IMG/VR virus record: IMGVR_UViG_3300008120_000047
Location: 1 to 62,221 of that record
DNA from: a virus
Reading direction: 5' to 3' (one strand)
Length of the DNA stretch: 62,221 bases
Shown here: one piece after another, positions 50,201 to 58,119 of the stretch
Layout: each line of letters begins with the position of its first letter
Numbering within the stretch: position 1 is the first letter of the stretch
The notes under the pieces: generated by a model
What the model was told of the DNA's origin: nothing
What the model saw: the letters and a program-made list of their open reading frames with translations, nothing else
The model's database searches: none
Made by a program: the position numbers and the translations under genes

Positions 50201-52686
50201 CTTCCTAGTATTCTTGAAATGATTCCAGTTGAAATTTCCTGCGCTGCTTCAGCCGCCTGCTCTCTTATCTCCTCTAGCTCGCCTCTCTTCCCATCTCTTT
50301 GAGAAATCAGTTTGCTTTGTTCAACAGCCTGCTTCTTAACTCTCTCATCTTTCCTGTCCTCCTTCATGTTCTCTACCTCTTTTTTGAAGGAGTTTTCTGC
50401 ATCCTTTGAGTAGGCGTATGCTTCTGCTTTTATCTGTTCTATCTCTTTTCTTAGCTCATGCAGAGCTTGCTCAACCTGAACCTTCAGCTGAGCCTCCAAC
50501 TGCATCTCCTGAGCCTTTATCTGAGACTGAGCCTGCAACTCCTGCATTCTAATCTCTGCGGACTGTGCAGCCGACTGCTGCTGCATCTGTGCCTGCATCT
50601 GGGAGTTCTGCATAGCCATCTGCTGCTGAGAAGCCATACGCTTCTTTCTTCTCAAGATCAACAGCTTCTCTGCTTGATTGATGTCCTTGAGCTGACGTAT
50701 CGCTATAGCGTCCTCTATGTCAAGTTCTTTCTGCGAAAGGGAGATCTGTATGTTGTTTTCGAGATACTGCTTCTCAATCTCCTCCATGTCTTTTACTACG
50801 GTAATACCGAAGTTGAACATGTACAAGTCAGAGAAAGAAGAGATCACCTTCATATTGTGAGCGCCGATTGCGTTCTCATACACTCTGAATATGACAGAGT
50901 CGTTCGGGATGATCTGTATGCTCTTTATAACATCAGCGCAAACCTTCTTGTACAGTATCAGCGAAGAGTTCGTTATATCATATATAGCGTTGTTTCCAGC
51001 GCTAATAGCCTGCTGTCTAACCCCAACAAGCTGATCTCCCTTCGGAGACGAACCATCCATGGCCTCGTTGATGCCAGTGGTGTCCCGTATCATCCTGAGG
51101 TAGTGGTTATATATGCCTATAAGCTCGTTGATATTCCTTATAGTGTTCCCTATCTCTCTGATCGGGGGGTTCTGGAATCCGCCTTCTGGGTTCTTACTTC
51201 TGTAGTAGAAGACACCAGTTTGCTCATATATATCATGCAACTCAAGCGGTTGGAGATCACCTCCTTTGCCAAGCTGCACATTCTCCAATCCTTCGATGTC
51301 GATGATGATGCCGTCTGGTTTCGCCTTAGCTATAGACTGCTGGAGCTTGAGGTGAGATAGTTGTATCTGGTCAGCAAACCCTATGCAGCTGTCCACCATA
51401 GACTTAGGGATCATATCTCTAATATTCACCGCTACGGCAGAGTATGAGAGGCATGCCCTAGTTATGTCGTGCATATTCTTTGGTATGTTGGTCTTCTTGC
51501 CGTAATTAAAGATCTTATTGCAGCAAATCACCATACACCCACCATAGACGACCATGTTGTCCAGCTTCACTGGGCGTCTTTCGAACACGGAGTTCTGAGG
51601 GGCTTTATATGCTTCTCCTTTGTAGTGGAACCCTACGTTTCCATGTCTGTTCTCTTTCTCTTCGAAGTAAATGACGTCATTGCACAAGAACTCAAAGTCA
51701 AGCACATCTATCATATACTCGTCATACCCATATCTAACGCTTCCAGTCCCGCTGTCGTACTGCCTTCTGCTGAGACCGTTTACGTCGAGGCTGTACATCT
51801 TCTGAGCTGCTTTCGCTATCTCTTCGTATTCCTCTTCTGTAAACTGATCCCCAGCAATCCTCTTGAGCTCCTGTATAGACATATGTTTCACATGACCAGC
51901 ATACGTCATGTCAGAGAGGTTGGGATCTTCGGTGTAGCTATGTATGAAGTTCGAAGGATCTACGTACTCCGTAACTATCCCGTAGTTAGGATCGTTATTT
52001 CTCTTGACCGCAGCCATACCCACAGTGGCTATGTCATTTACACAACGTCTGAAGATATTGTCGTTGAAGTCGCTCCACTCAAGAGTCAGGTTCGTGGCTA
52101 TCTGAGCGGCTACTTCTGCGGTAGTCTTTATGTTCTGACCGAAAAAGATCTCTGCCTCTTCAAGCGTATCTGGCAACTCATCTGGATCTACTCCGATGGT
52201 CATCCCAGTCTTTTGCTTTATATCGCTAAGAGCCTGCTTAGAGTTTATAAGCATCTCCATCTTTCTCTTCTCTTTGTCTTTTGCAGAAGAAGACAAAGGA
52301 TCGATAGCCTCTACGTTCGGATATGGCGCCTGAGACAGAATCTTATTTACTACAATTCTTACAAACTTCGGAAGTATAGGAACTGGCGTGAAGTCTATGT
52401 TCATCATGCTTCCGTCTCCGTTGTTTGGATCGGAAGAAGTAAGCAACTGCCTATATATTACAGTGTCCTGCGTACCGTTCGCATAATCTCTATTTCTCTC
52501 GAACGTCTTGTATCTCTTTCTATACAAAGAAGAGTCCTCGTCGAACTTCCCCCACTGCTTGTATATTGCCTTCGCATACGCCAACCCATACTCAGATGTA
52601 GCCTTCTCTTCTGAAGACGCCAACGGGTTCGGGAAATTCCCAGAAGAAAGCTGAACACCTCTATTTTTATTTCCGCTTTTGTACAT
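50197..52686 (-). CDS. Portal protein
   Basis: 829 residues from the ATG at 52686 (MYKSGNKNRG). A TTG at 52725 lies within the TATATTTG promoter box and is rejected as a start. Typical portal features: FERNRDYANGTQD, GDGSMMNIDFTPVPILPKFVRIVVNKILSQ (in parts), a central wing (YVDPSNFIHSYTED), and a C-terminal Gln/Lys-rich coiled coil (QMAMQNSQMQAQMQQQ; VEQALHELRKEIEQIK). Transcribed right after the terminase. It resembles portals of Bacteroidota podoviruses. Confidence 0.85.
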   Translation of the reverse strand: MYKSGNKNRGVQLSSGNFPNPLASSEEKATSEYGLAYAKAIYKQWGKFDEDSSLYRKRYKTFERNRDYANGTQDTVIYRQLLTSSDPNNGDGSMMNIDFTPVPILPKFVRIVVNKILSQAPYPNVEAIDPLSSSAKDKEKRKMEMLINSKQALSDIKQKTGMTIGVDPDELPDTLEEAEIFFGQNIKTTAEVAAQIATNLTLEWSDFNDNIFRRCVNDIATVGMAAVKRNNDPNYGIVTEYVDPSNFIHSYTEDPNLSDMTYAGHVKHMSIQELKRIAGDQFTEEEYEEIAKAAQKMYSLDVNGLSRRQYDSGTGSVRYGYDEYMIDVLDFEFLCNDVIYFEEKENRHGNVGFHYKGEAYKAPQNSVFERRPVKLDNMVVYGGCMVICCNKIFNYGKKTNIPKNMHDITRACLSYSAVAVNIRDMIPKSMVDSCIGFADQIQLSHLKLQQSIAKAKPDGIIIDIEGLENVQLGKGGDLQPLELHDIYEQTGVFYYRSKNPEGGFQNPPIREIGNTIRNINELIGIYNHYLRMIRDTTGINEAMDGSSPKGDQLVGVRQQAISAGNNAIYDITNSSLILYKKVCADVIKSIQIIPNDSVIFRVYENAIGAHNMKVISSFSDLYMFNFGITVVKDMEEIEKQYLENNIQISLSQKELDIEDAIAIRQLKDINQAEKLLILRRKKRMASQQQMAMQNSQMQAQMQQQSAAQSAEIRMQELQAQSQIKAQEMQLEAQLKVQVEQALHELRKEIEQIKAEAYAYSKDAENSFKKEVENMKEDRKDERVKKQAVEQSKLISQRDGKRGELEEIREQAAEAAQEISTGIISRILGR

Positions 52687-52712
52687 TAAAAGGCGTATTT
52701 GCGATATTTCCG

Positions 52713-52720
52713 CAAATATA
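52713..52720 (-). promoter_or_regulatory. Late promoter box TATATTTG before the portal gene
   Basis: TATATTTG on the minus strand begins 27 nt upstream of the portal ATG at 52686, just after the terminase stop. No TTG at -33. Leader of about 25 nt. Confidence 0.5.
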
Positions 52721-52726
52721 ATCAAA

Positions 52727-54853
52727 CTACCTATGCCACTCTTTTATCTGATATGTTCTGAAAAAAGTCTTGTCTACAAACGAAGAAGGCTTCTTTTCTT
52801 CTTTAGCTTTCTGGGCGGCAAGCAACGCATATCCAGAGCTGATCGTTAAGTCGAACTTGGTTCTGTTATTTATATCGAATCCTATCCAGTCTTCAAGGGT
52901 CCTATTGAAATACATATTCCCCATCTCGAATGTCTCGTTATTCATACCAACGTGATTGTGTATGAAACTCTCAATAGCCTGAGCGTGAGCATGAACAACG
53001 TCAGCAGAGCTGGATGGTATCCCCCTCGTCTTTACGTTTGCGTGAGAGTTTGCGGATCTCAAAAAGTCTGGCCTCTCCATCAAGTATTCTTCGTATCCCC
53101 TTGACTCGAAGTACCTGAATATCCCATACTTGTTGTTCTCTACTAGCAGCGGATACCCATAGAAGAAAGCGCACATAAGCACATCTTCGTAAAAGATACT
53201 AGCTAGGTCTGGTCTAGAGTTGTATTCCACTACAAACATGTTAGATGGGACCTCCATGTTAAACTTATTGTATAAGTGCATGGCGCCTTTAGATCCTCTT
53301 CCGTCTACCGTGGCATCGATGTCATATGTGTCAACTCCGCCACATCCTATGTGACCGTTAGGCGGTACTAACTTTCCTCTCTCCTCCCTGATTACATTCC
53401 TCTTCTCTTGAGGCGGCATCCAGGATACCTTAAATCTACCCTGCGGAGTAGGGGAGAACATCACCTCTTTATCCTTGTCCTTCCACATGAAGTTCCCTGT
53501 AACTACAGGGTTCGGGAATAGGTCGTTGTTGGCGTCTATCTGCTGGTATATCTTACCGATGTTGAAGATGCTTCCCTCGATGCTGTCTCTAAACGCCTCG
53601 TCCTCCGTAAAAGAGAACTGCCTGATAACTTCGTTTAGCTCCCTTGGATCGTGTTTTAGCGCTTCACGCTCGTTCCTCAAGAATGTCTTAGCCCCTATAG
53701 CAATCTTTTCTCCGTCGATCCCCTCCACTTCCTTTTCTGGGTTTTCTATGACTGCGTTCCCATATATGTCAAAGAAACCCTCTAGTGCCTCATAAGCTGG
53801 TATATATATAGAGTACAGTCCGCTCACCGTCCTTCCGTTCTGGTTTCTTTTCCCAGGGTCTGAATCATTCCATAGCTTCTTGTACTCGCGTCCACCCTTG
53901 TCCATAGGGTTCACGGTACTTCCTACCAGCGCCTTTCCTATTATTTTCTTACCTACGATCAAACAGGTTCTCTCGATTCTCCATGCCTCTTTTATATCTG
54001 ACGGCTTCTCCCACTTCCCAGCTTCGTCAAGATAAAGCATGTGCAGCTTCTCACCGTCATATGCGTTATTCGTGGTGTTCTTCCAGTTGACGATCGTATT
54101 CAAAGCGTCCCCCATCCTAGACGTCTTGTTAGACTTCGTTATTCTCTTCGATGGTTCTCTGAACGCCAGCTCCATCCTAGGGTTAGTTGTACCGTCTTGA
54201 ATCGGCTTGAAGAAGAATGGATAGTTCTTGAATACGTTCACCACCTTCTTCATGAAGATGTTTTCCTGAGCGTCTTTACCAGTCTTCGACTGTATGCCAA
54301 GAAGTTTATCTTTAACCTGTGTAGCCTCATCCACAAGTACAGCGGAACATATATTGGTATAGCCAGAACGACGGCACTTAGTATAAAGCTGACCAAGGCA
54401 ACGGTCATCAACCTCGCAAGCAGCCAGATGAAGAAATATCTCACGCTGAAAATTTAGAAAGTTAGGATAGCCTATGTCCATCTTCGTCCACTGCAAGAAC
54501 ATATAGTTCCTTCCAGTTATATATATAGGGACTCCGTTGTTGTAGAACCACACCCCGTCTCTTCTCCTTTTAAATTCCTTCTCGATGAAAGGGGAATATC
54601 TATTTCTAAATTCCTGCGGCCTTTCCATCCACTCATCCATCGTTTTTATCCTGGAAAGCTCAGCGGGAACCTCTACCCTTCTCCAGAACTGCTTGTTCTT
54701 TGGAAGCTCATGGAACAGTATGTCCTTCTTCTGAGGCTGCTTAGGCAATACAACAAGAAGCCCATGAAGCTCGATTGCGTCTCCATGGGTTCCGTTAGGA
54801 TCGATGGCGATCCCTTTCTCTTGGTATCCTTTTACGTCTACAAGACAACTCAT
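52727..54853 (-). CDS. terL: Large terminase subunit (TerL)
   Basis: 708 residues. N-terminal ATPase: KCRRSGYTN (residues 159-167) occupies the Walker A position but lacks the usual G-x4-GK(T/S) and has Tyr where Lys is expected; MLYLDEAGK (272-280) is the Walker B with catalytic Glu. C-terminal nuclease: GCGGVDTYDIDA near 515 supplies the first acidic residues of an RNase H-like core, followed by NKFNMEVPSNMFVVEYNS-like strands. The overall form resembles TerL of crAss-like and other Bacteroidota phages. No small subunit was recognised beside it. Confidence 0.9.
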   Translation of the reverse strand: MSCLVDVKGYQEKGIAIDPNGTHGDAIELHGLLVVLPKQPQKKDILFHELPKNKQFWRRVEVPAELSRIKTMDEWMERPQEFRNRYSPFIEKEFKRRRDGVWFYNNGVPIYITGRNYMFLQWTKMDIGYPNFLNFQREIFLHLAACEVDDRCLGQLYTKCRRSGYTNICSAVLVDEATQVKDKLLGIQSKTGKDAQENIFMKKVVNVFKNYPFFFKPIQDGTTNPRMELAFREPSKRITKSNKTSRMGDALNTIVNWKNTTNNAYDGEKLHMLYLDEAGKWEKPSDIKEAWRIERTCLIVGKKIIGKALVGSTVNPMDKGGREYKKLWNDSDPGKRNQNGRTVSGLYSIYIPAYEALEGFFDIYGNAVIENPEKEVEGIDGEKIAIGAKTFLRNEREALKHDPRELNEVIRQFSFTEDEAFRDSIEGSIFNIGKIYQQIDANNDLFPNPVVTGNFMWKDKDKEVMFSPTPQGRFKVSWMPPQEKRNVIREERGKLVPPNGHIGCGGVDTYDIDATVDGRGSKGAMHLYNKFNMEVPSNMFVVEYNSRPDLASIFYEDVLMCAFFYGYPLLVENNKYGIFRYFESRGYEEYLMERPDFLRSANSHANVKTRGIPSSSADVVHAHAQAIESFIHNHVGMNNETFEMGNMYFNRTLEDWIGFDINNRTKFDLTISSGYALLAAQKAKEEKKPSSFVDKTFFRTYQIKEWHR

Positions 54854-55480
54854 TTAGTTAAATTTAAGCGCCCTCCCTATTGAAGGAAGCTGCTCTGCAA
54901 AGATAGCTTTTATAATTTTGGCTATCATCTGTATCTCTAACTGAGCGTGGGTGTCGTCACGGATGTCTAAAAAGTGTATCCAAGAACGTACACTTCCACT
55001 CATATGGATCTTTGTCTTGGTAGTCATAGGTAGGATCATTCGAGCCGTCTCCCTAGATACCCCACACTCAATAAGGTTGTTGTATAGCTGCTCACATGCA
55101 GCAAGTACCATCTTCACTTTACCATCAAGCACAGAGCTTTCTACTGGCTCTGTAGATGACTGCCTGTTATTCGCAGCCTGATAACGCAACTCTACAGGCT
55201 CGAACATCTCACCAAGCTGGTTCACGTCTTGGTATCTCTGGCTAAACTCCTGAAACGTAAAGCTCCTGTGGCGAAGAAGCTGGATGGCGATAGCCTTGCT
55301 GGTTTCTATTTCGAACGTCATAAAAGAGTGTTCGAATGGAGACCAGTGCTTGTTTACGATGAGGTACTTTACGAGCGATTCGTAATTCTCCTTCTTATTC
55401 TCGCGAGAGCTAGAAACACGCGCAACTTCGACGATATGCCTTTCAGCATCAGGGGTGATGTTAAGTAGTTTAACCTTCAT
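54854..55480 (-). CDS. thyX: Flavin-dependent thymidylate synthase
   Basis: 208 residues from the ATG at 55480; an in-frame ATG at 55498 would lie inside tRNA-Arg. The ThyX signature RHRSFTFQEFSQR (residues 70-82, RHRxxSxQxxSxR type) is complete, and HWSPFEH and SVRSWIHFLDIR agree with the family. It makes dTMP from dUMP with FAD and folate. With the RNR and MazG it forms a nucleotide-supply set. It stops one base before the terminase start. Confidence 0.95.
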   Translation of the reverse strand: MKVKLLNITPDAERHIVEVARVSSSRENKKENYESLVKYLIVNKHWSPFEHSFMTFEIETSKAIAIQLLRHRSFTFQEFSQRYQDVNQLGEMFEPVELRYQAANNRQSSTEPVESSVLDGKVKMVLAACEQLYNNLIECGVSRETARMILPMTTKTKIHMSGSVRSWIHFLDIRDDTHAQLEIQMIAKIIKAIFAEQLPSIGRALKFN

Positions 55481-55493
55481 TTGAATTAAATTG

Positions 55494-55567
55494 TACACCC
55501 GACAGGACTCGAACCTGTGGCCGACTGCTTAGAAGGCAGTTGCTCTATCCTACTGAGCTACGGGTGC
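55494..55567 (-). tRNA. tRNA-Arg (anticodon TCT)
   Basis: Minus strand: acceptor GCACCCG/CGGGTGT, D-stem GCTC/GAGC, anticodon stem ACTGC/GCAGT with loop CTTCTAA, T-arm ACAGG/CCTGT with loop TTCGAGT. Anticodon TCT reads AGA, an abundant arginine codon in the late genes. It lies 5 nt from tRNA-Lys and just before ThyX. Confidence 0.95.
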
Positions 55568-55572
55568 GATTG

Positions 55573-55644
55573 CGGTCAGGGAGGGATTCGAACCCACAGC
55601 CGATCGGTAAAAACCAACCACTCTCCCAGTTGAGCTACCTGACC
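55573..55644 (-). tRNA. tRNA-Lys (anticodon TTT), shortened anticodon loop
   Basis: Minus strand: acceptor GGTCAGG/CCTGACC, D-stem GCTC/GAGT, T-arm GTGGG/CCCTC with one T-T mismatch. The anticodon arm fits best as GTTGG/CCGAT (with G-T pairs) around a 6-nt loop TTTTTA, one base fewer than normal; a 7-nt loop would need two mismatched pairs. A missing T in the run could be an assembly error. Anticodon TTT remains the only reading. Confidence 0.75.
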
Positions 55645-55652
55645 AAAAAGGC

Positions 55653-55931
55653 TTACGCCTTTCTTCTATCTGGAACGATAGTGTTCAAGATAGAATCAAC
55701 AAGTCCGAAGACTTTGTTGTCTTTTTCTGTCGGCGTCAAGTTGATGACAACTTTAGCCAACACCATCAAGGCCACAAGGATCTCCATGAGATTTCCAAGC
55801 GCGACCCAGCTGGTTCCAGCACCCGCTTCGTTCGGTGCTTCTACAGCAACCATTGCAGTATCTGCAACAGCTGCGATGGTGTCCACTGCCGCTGGCAGCG
55901 AATCAACCACAGTTACAAGGGTGTCTAACAT
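55653..55931 (-). CDS. Small membrane protein, 92 aa
   Basis: Ala/Val/Thr-rich N-terminal half (TIAAVADTAMVAVEAPNEAG), one membrane segment (MEILVALMVLAKVVIN) and a polar end (TPTEKDNKVFGLVDSIL). The layout resembles small phage membrane proteins that may be alternative holins, but nothing fixes the role. It lies between MazG and the tRNAs. Confidence 0.6.
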   Translation of the reverse strand: MLDTLVTVVDSLPAAVDTIAAVADTAMVAVEAPNEAGAGTSWVALGNLMEILVALMVLAKVVINLTPTEKDNKVFGLVDSILNTIVPDRRKA

Positions 55932-55949
55932 ATTATTTAGGGTTTCCGT

Positions 55950-56330
55950 TTACTTGTCCTTTATGAATACTCCGTTCTCTGTCTTCCCTTTTCTGTTCTT
56001 GATGACATCGTATGCCACACCAAGAGCATAGTCTGGGTCAATGCTCATCTGCTTGGAAAGGATGATAAGAGTCACAAAGCTATCACCAATAGCGTCGATC
56101 AGGTCGTCTCTATTTCCTTTAGCTAAAGCTCCTGCCACCTCTCCAACTTCTTCCATAACCTTAAGCATTTGGCGAGTCGCATTAGCCTCAGATACAAGAC
56201 CTTTGTGAATAGCCCAACTGCCAACGAGGTCAACAAGATCATCGAATGAGCGATGTTTTACTACGTTTACGCTGGCCTCCATACCGTAGAAAGCCTCACT
56301 TTGAAAACTTTTCTGCAAATCCTCCTGCAT
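55950..56330 (-). CDS. MazG-like nucleotide pyrophosphohydrolase
   Basis: 126 residues from ATG 56330 (a TTG at 56348 is less likely). The MazG catalytic pattern is visible: MEEVGEVAGAL (Glu-60, Glu-61, Glu-64) and LIDAIGDSF (Asp-79, Asp-83) on two helices. MazG proteins hydrolyse (d)NTPs, and phage versions often alter nucleotide or (p)ppGpp pools in infected cells. Neighbour of ThyX and the GroES-like gene. Confidence 0.85.
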   Translation of the reverse strand: MQEDLQKSFQSEAFYGMEASVNVVKHRSFDDLVDLVGSWAIHKGLVSEANATRQMLKVMEEVGEVAGALAKGNRDDLIDAIGDSFVTLIILSKQMSIDPDYALGVAYDVIKNRKGKTENGVFIKDK

Positions 56331-56420
56331 AATCTTTACTTGATTCAATTTCAGATCCCGAATTTAGTTCACGTATCAGTTCCTCCAACCTCTGTCTCTC
56401 AACAATTAGCTCCTTGCAGT

Positions 56421-56993
56421 CTATAGCAGAAGATCTATAAGACGTATTCTCAGGTAATCTTTTCCGTCAATCTTAAACTTGTATCCAAATTTTGGGTTAA
56501 ACGCGACCACATTTCCGATGTTAATTCCTATTTCATCGAAATAGTCTGCGTAAAAGACTACCTTACCCTTATTTATGGTTTCTTCCTTGAACTCTATTAC
56601 TTCTATAATCTCTGATAGCTTCTCTTTCTCTTCAACTACTGGCTCTAACACCACCCATCCGCCAAGAGGAGTCACTTCATCGGTTCCTTTCTTCCTATAA
56701 GCTATCGCTTGGTTATTTAGTGCTGTTTCTGAGTAGTTCACGATATAAGAGTCTTTCTCCCCTGTAAGCGGTTGCCCATCATTTACTACCACGTGATGAT
56801 GGAAGTACAGCGTATCCCCTGGTGAAACACCCGTTTCAAACTTATAAGGCACAGCTACCACTTCTGCTTCGTTGACCCTGTGCTTAAACTCATCGTACTT
56901 AGGGTCAACGTACAGCTCAATGCCACCAGCGATTGTGATGGTGTCATTCATCTTCTTTTCCATCGTTACGATGAACGCTTCTAGAGGCTTCAT
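56421..56993 (-). CDS. GroES-like co-chaperonin with two domains
   Basis: 190 residues from ATG 56993, one base after the upstream stop (an upstream ATG at 57017 is possible). The C-terminal half is a clear GroES fold: GGWVVLEPVVEEKE, then KGKVVFYADYFDEIG, IGNVVAFNPKFGYKFKIDG and YLRIRLIDLL. The N-terminal half shows the same order: EAFIVTMEK, TITIAGGIELYVD (mobile-loop position), AEVVAVPYKFETGVSPGDTLYF. So it holds two GroES-like domains, as in plastid Cpn20. It would cap host GroEL during capsid folding (inference). Confidence 0.7.
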   Translation of the reverse strand: MKPLEAFIVTMEKKMNDTITIAGGIELYVDPKYDEFKHRVNEAEVVAVPYKFETGVSPGDTLYFHHHVVVNDGQPLTGEKDSYIVNYSETALNNQAIAYRKKGTDEVTPLGGWVVLEPVVEEKEKLSEIIEVIEFKEETINKGKVVFYADYFDEIGINIGNVVAFNPKFGYKFKIDGKDYLRIRLIDLLL

Positions 56994-56994
56994 T

Positions 56995-57234
56995 TTAAAA
57001 GTCGAGGTCGTATTCAATTATACAAGGCATATTTTCTATAGTCTTCCAGGCCACCTGGCTTTCGGGCTCTTGCACGTATATGACGTACTTAGTCACCCCA
57101 TACATATCGAAAGAGTCTTGATCGAATACTATCGAGCATATGTTCCCTCTTCCGACGCTCATCCCTACGTAGTAGGCCATCCCGTCTTTCTTAGGATCGC
57201 GGCCAGCTACTATCTTCCTGATAAGGCCGTTCAT
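56995..57234 (-). CDS. Hypothetical protein, 79 aa
   Basis: Beta-rich (YYVGMSVGRGNICSIVFDQ; VTKYVIYVQEPES) with a helical end. Starts in a one-base overlap with the upstream stop and ends 1 nt before the GroES-like start. No family recognised. Confidence 0.65.
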   Translation of the reverse strand: MNGLIRKIVAGRDPKKDGMAYYVGMSVGRGNICSIVFDQDSFDMYGVTKYVIYVQEPESQVAWKTIENMPCIIEYDLDF

Positions 57235-57530
57235 TAGTTCAGGCTTATGTCGTCCCCAAACAAGCTTCTCATCTTGCTATCCCCCGTCATAGCTGAGAAC
57301 GCCTTATGCATCATAGTTGTTACGCTATACAGCTCTACATCGTCTTCGATGGCAAAGTGATATGTAGCAAGCACATCTATGTTTTCGTCGTCTTCTTCAG
57401 CATCATCTATGATCCCATACATGGCTGCACATACAAGCCTGTCCTCGAGGTCGTACTTGGCTGCAAGAGATTCTATTTTGGAGACGATCTTCTTCATTTC
57501 GTCAAAAAACTCCCTGTATTCCTTTTTCAT
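57234..57530 (-). CDS. Hypothetical acidic protein, 98 aa
   Basis: Start at the ATG 57530 (GTG at 57533 precedes it directly). Helical N-terminal half (EFFDEMKKIVSKIESLAAKYD), then an acidic segment (DDAEEDDENIDVLA) and a helical end. The acidic charge suggests an anti-repressor or DNA-mimic-like role, but there is no proof. First gene of its operon, behind the TATCTTTG box at 57545. Confidence 0.65.
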   Translation of the reverse strand: MKKEYREFFDEMKKIVSKIESLAAKYDLEDRLVCAAMYGIIDDAEEDDENIDVLATYHFAIEDDVELYSVTTMMHKAFSAMTGDSKMRSLFGDDISLN

Positions 57531-57544
57531 CACTTAAATTTGTA

Positions 57545-57552
57545 CAAAGATA
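57545..57552 (-). promoter_or_regulatory. Late promoter box TATCTTTG
   Basis: Minus strand TATCTTTG, then TACAAATTTAAGTG and ATG (57530). It lies in the 26-bp gap between divergent genes (57530 minus and 57560 plus). The -33 region falls inside the start of the plus-strand gene, so the two promoters would interfere. Confidence 0.55.
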
Positions 57553-57559
57553 GAGTTAT

Positions 57560-57988
57560 ATGCCTAAGTCCAGGGTCCCAAAGGTGAGGATGTTCAGGGA
57601 GTTTTCCTACATGAAACCCTACTTTGTGGGGAAAAATCACCTCAAACGCATGAAGCAGAACAGGACTAAGTTCTTGGATTCTTCTGAGGTATCTCAAAGC
57701 GAGCTAGAGTTCTTGTTGTGGGCTTACGACCTAGAGTTCTTTACCATCAAGTTCGCTAGTGAAGACTATGAAATGAATGCTGGGAACCTTTCTAGCAGGA
57801 TCCTCTATCCGCTTATGAATAGTGGGTATATATACAAGCATTTCGACAAGCTTACTTCTTCAGATATGTACGAAGACCATCTGTTTAGGGGTGAGACCAA
57901 GTTTAACTACAGAGTTCGCTATGCGCTTACTCAGAAGGCTAGGCTGTGCGTGCAGAGGTTCTACAACCTCTTCGATCACCTCCCCTGA
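57560..57988 (+). CDS. Winged-helix-like protein, lone plus-strand gene in the late region
   Basis: 142 residues. Basic N-terminus, then a helical part (SEVSQSELEFLLWAYDLEFF), LSSRILYPLMNSGYIYKHFDKL and YRVRYALTQKARLCVQRFYNLF. The order helix, helix with L-x-x-G-x-I, basic hairpin, and YALTQKA matches MarR/PadR-type winged helices. It is divergent from the operon at 57530 and tail-to-tail with the gene at 57976. A candidate late or early regulator (inference). Confidence 0.55.
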   Translation: MPKSRVPKVRMFREFSYMKPYFVGKNHLKRMKQNRTKFLDSSEVSQSELEFLLWAYDLEFFTIKFASEDYEMNAGNLSSRILYPLMNSGYIYKHFDKLTSSDMYEDHLFRGETKFNYRVRYALTQKARLCVQRFYNLFDHLP

Positions 57989-58119
57989 CCCGCGTACGGC
58001 TTCTCGTAGGTAGAGCTGCTCTTGTTTTTAGACCTGCTCTTGGCGTGTCTTCCGTGGTTCTTCTTGGGGTTCAGCACGAGCTTCTCTGAAGCCCTTCCGC
58101 TAGATTTTGCTTTAGCCAT
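57976..58119 (-). CDS. Small basic protein, 47 aa
   Basis: Starts in a one-base overlap with the endolysin stop (TGATG) and ends 13 nt inside the plus-strand gene. Very basic: LVLNPKKNHGRHAKSRSKNK and a YEKPYAGQGR end. Similar short Lys/Arg/Ser proteins ending in Y-x-GQGR occur in phage genomes, role unknown. It could bind nucleic acid. Confidence 0.65.
   Translation of the reverse strand: MAKAKSSGRASEKLVLNPKKNHGRHAKSRSKNKSSSTYEKPYAGQGR

Noticed and set aside
51469-52614. A 381-codon plus-strand open frame, and similar long frames antisense to the tail, fibre and portal genes
   Set aside because: They lie wholly inside well-supported minus-strand genes, have odd residue composition and lack promoters or leaders; they are shadows.
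52686-52725. Longer portal N-terminus from a TTG at 52725
   Set aside because: The codons fall inside the TATATTTG promoter box and its leader; ATG at 52686 is the natural start.
54888-54896. TATCTTTG inside ThyX as a promoter for the terminase
   Set aside because: It is in the ThyX coding sequence (AIFAEQ), has no -33 element and no leader match, so chance is more likely.
56331-56420. Possible coiled-coil peptide frame between the GroES-like and MazG genes
   Set aside because: The frame reads well (ELIVERQRLEELIREL) but has no usable ATG or GTG start, so I left it out.
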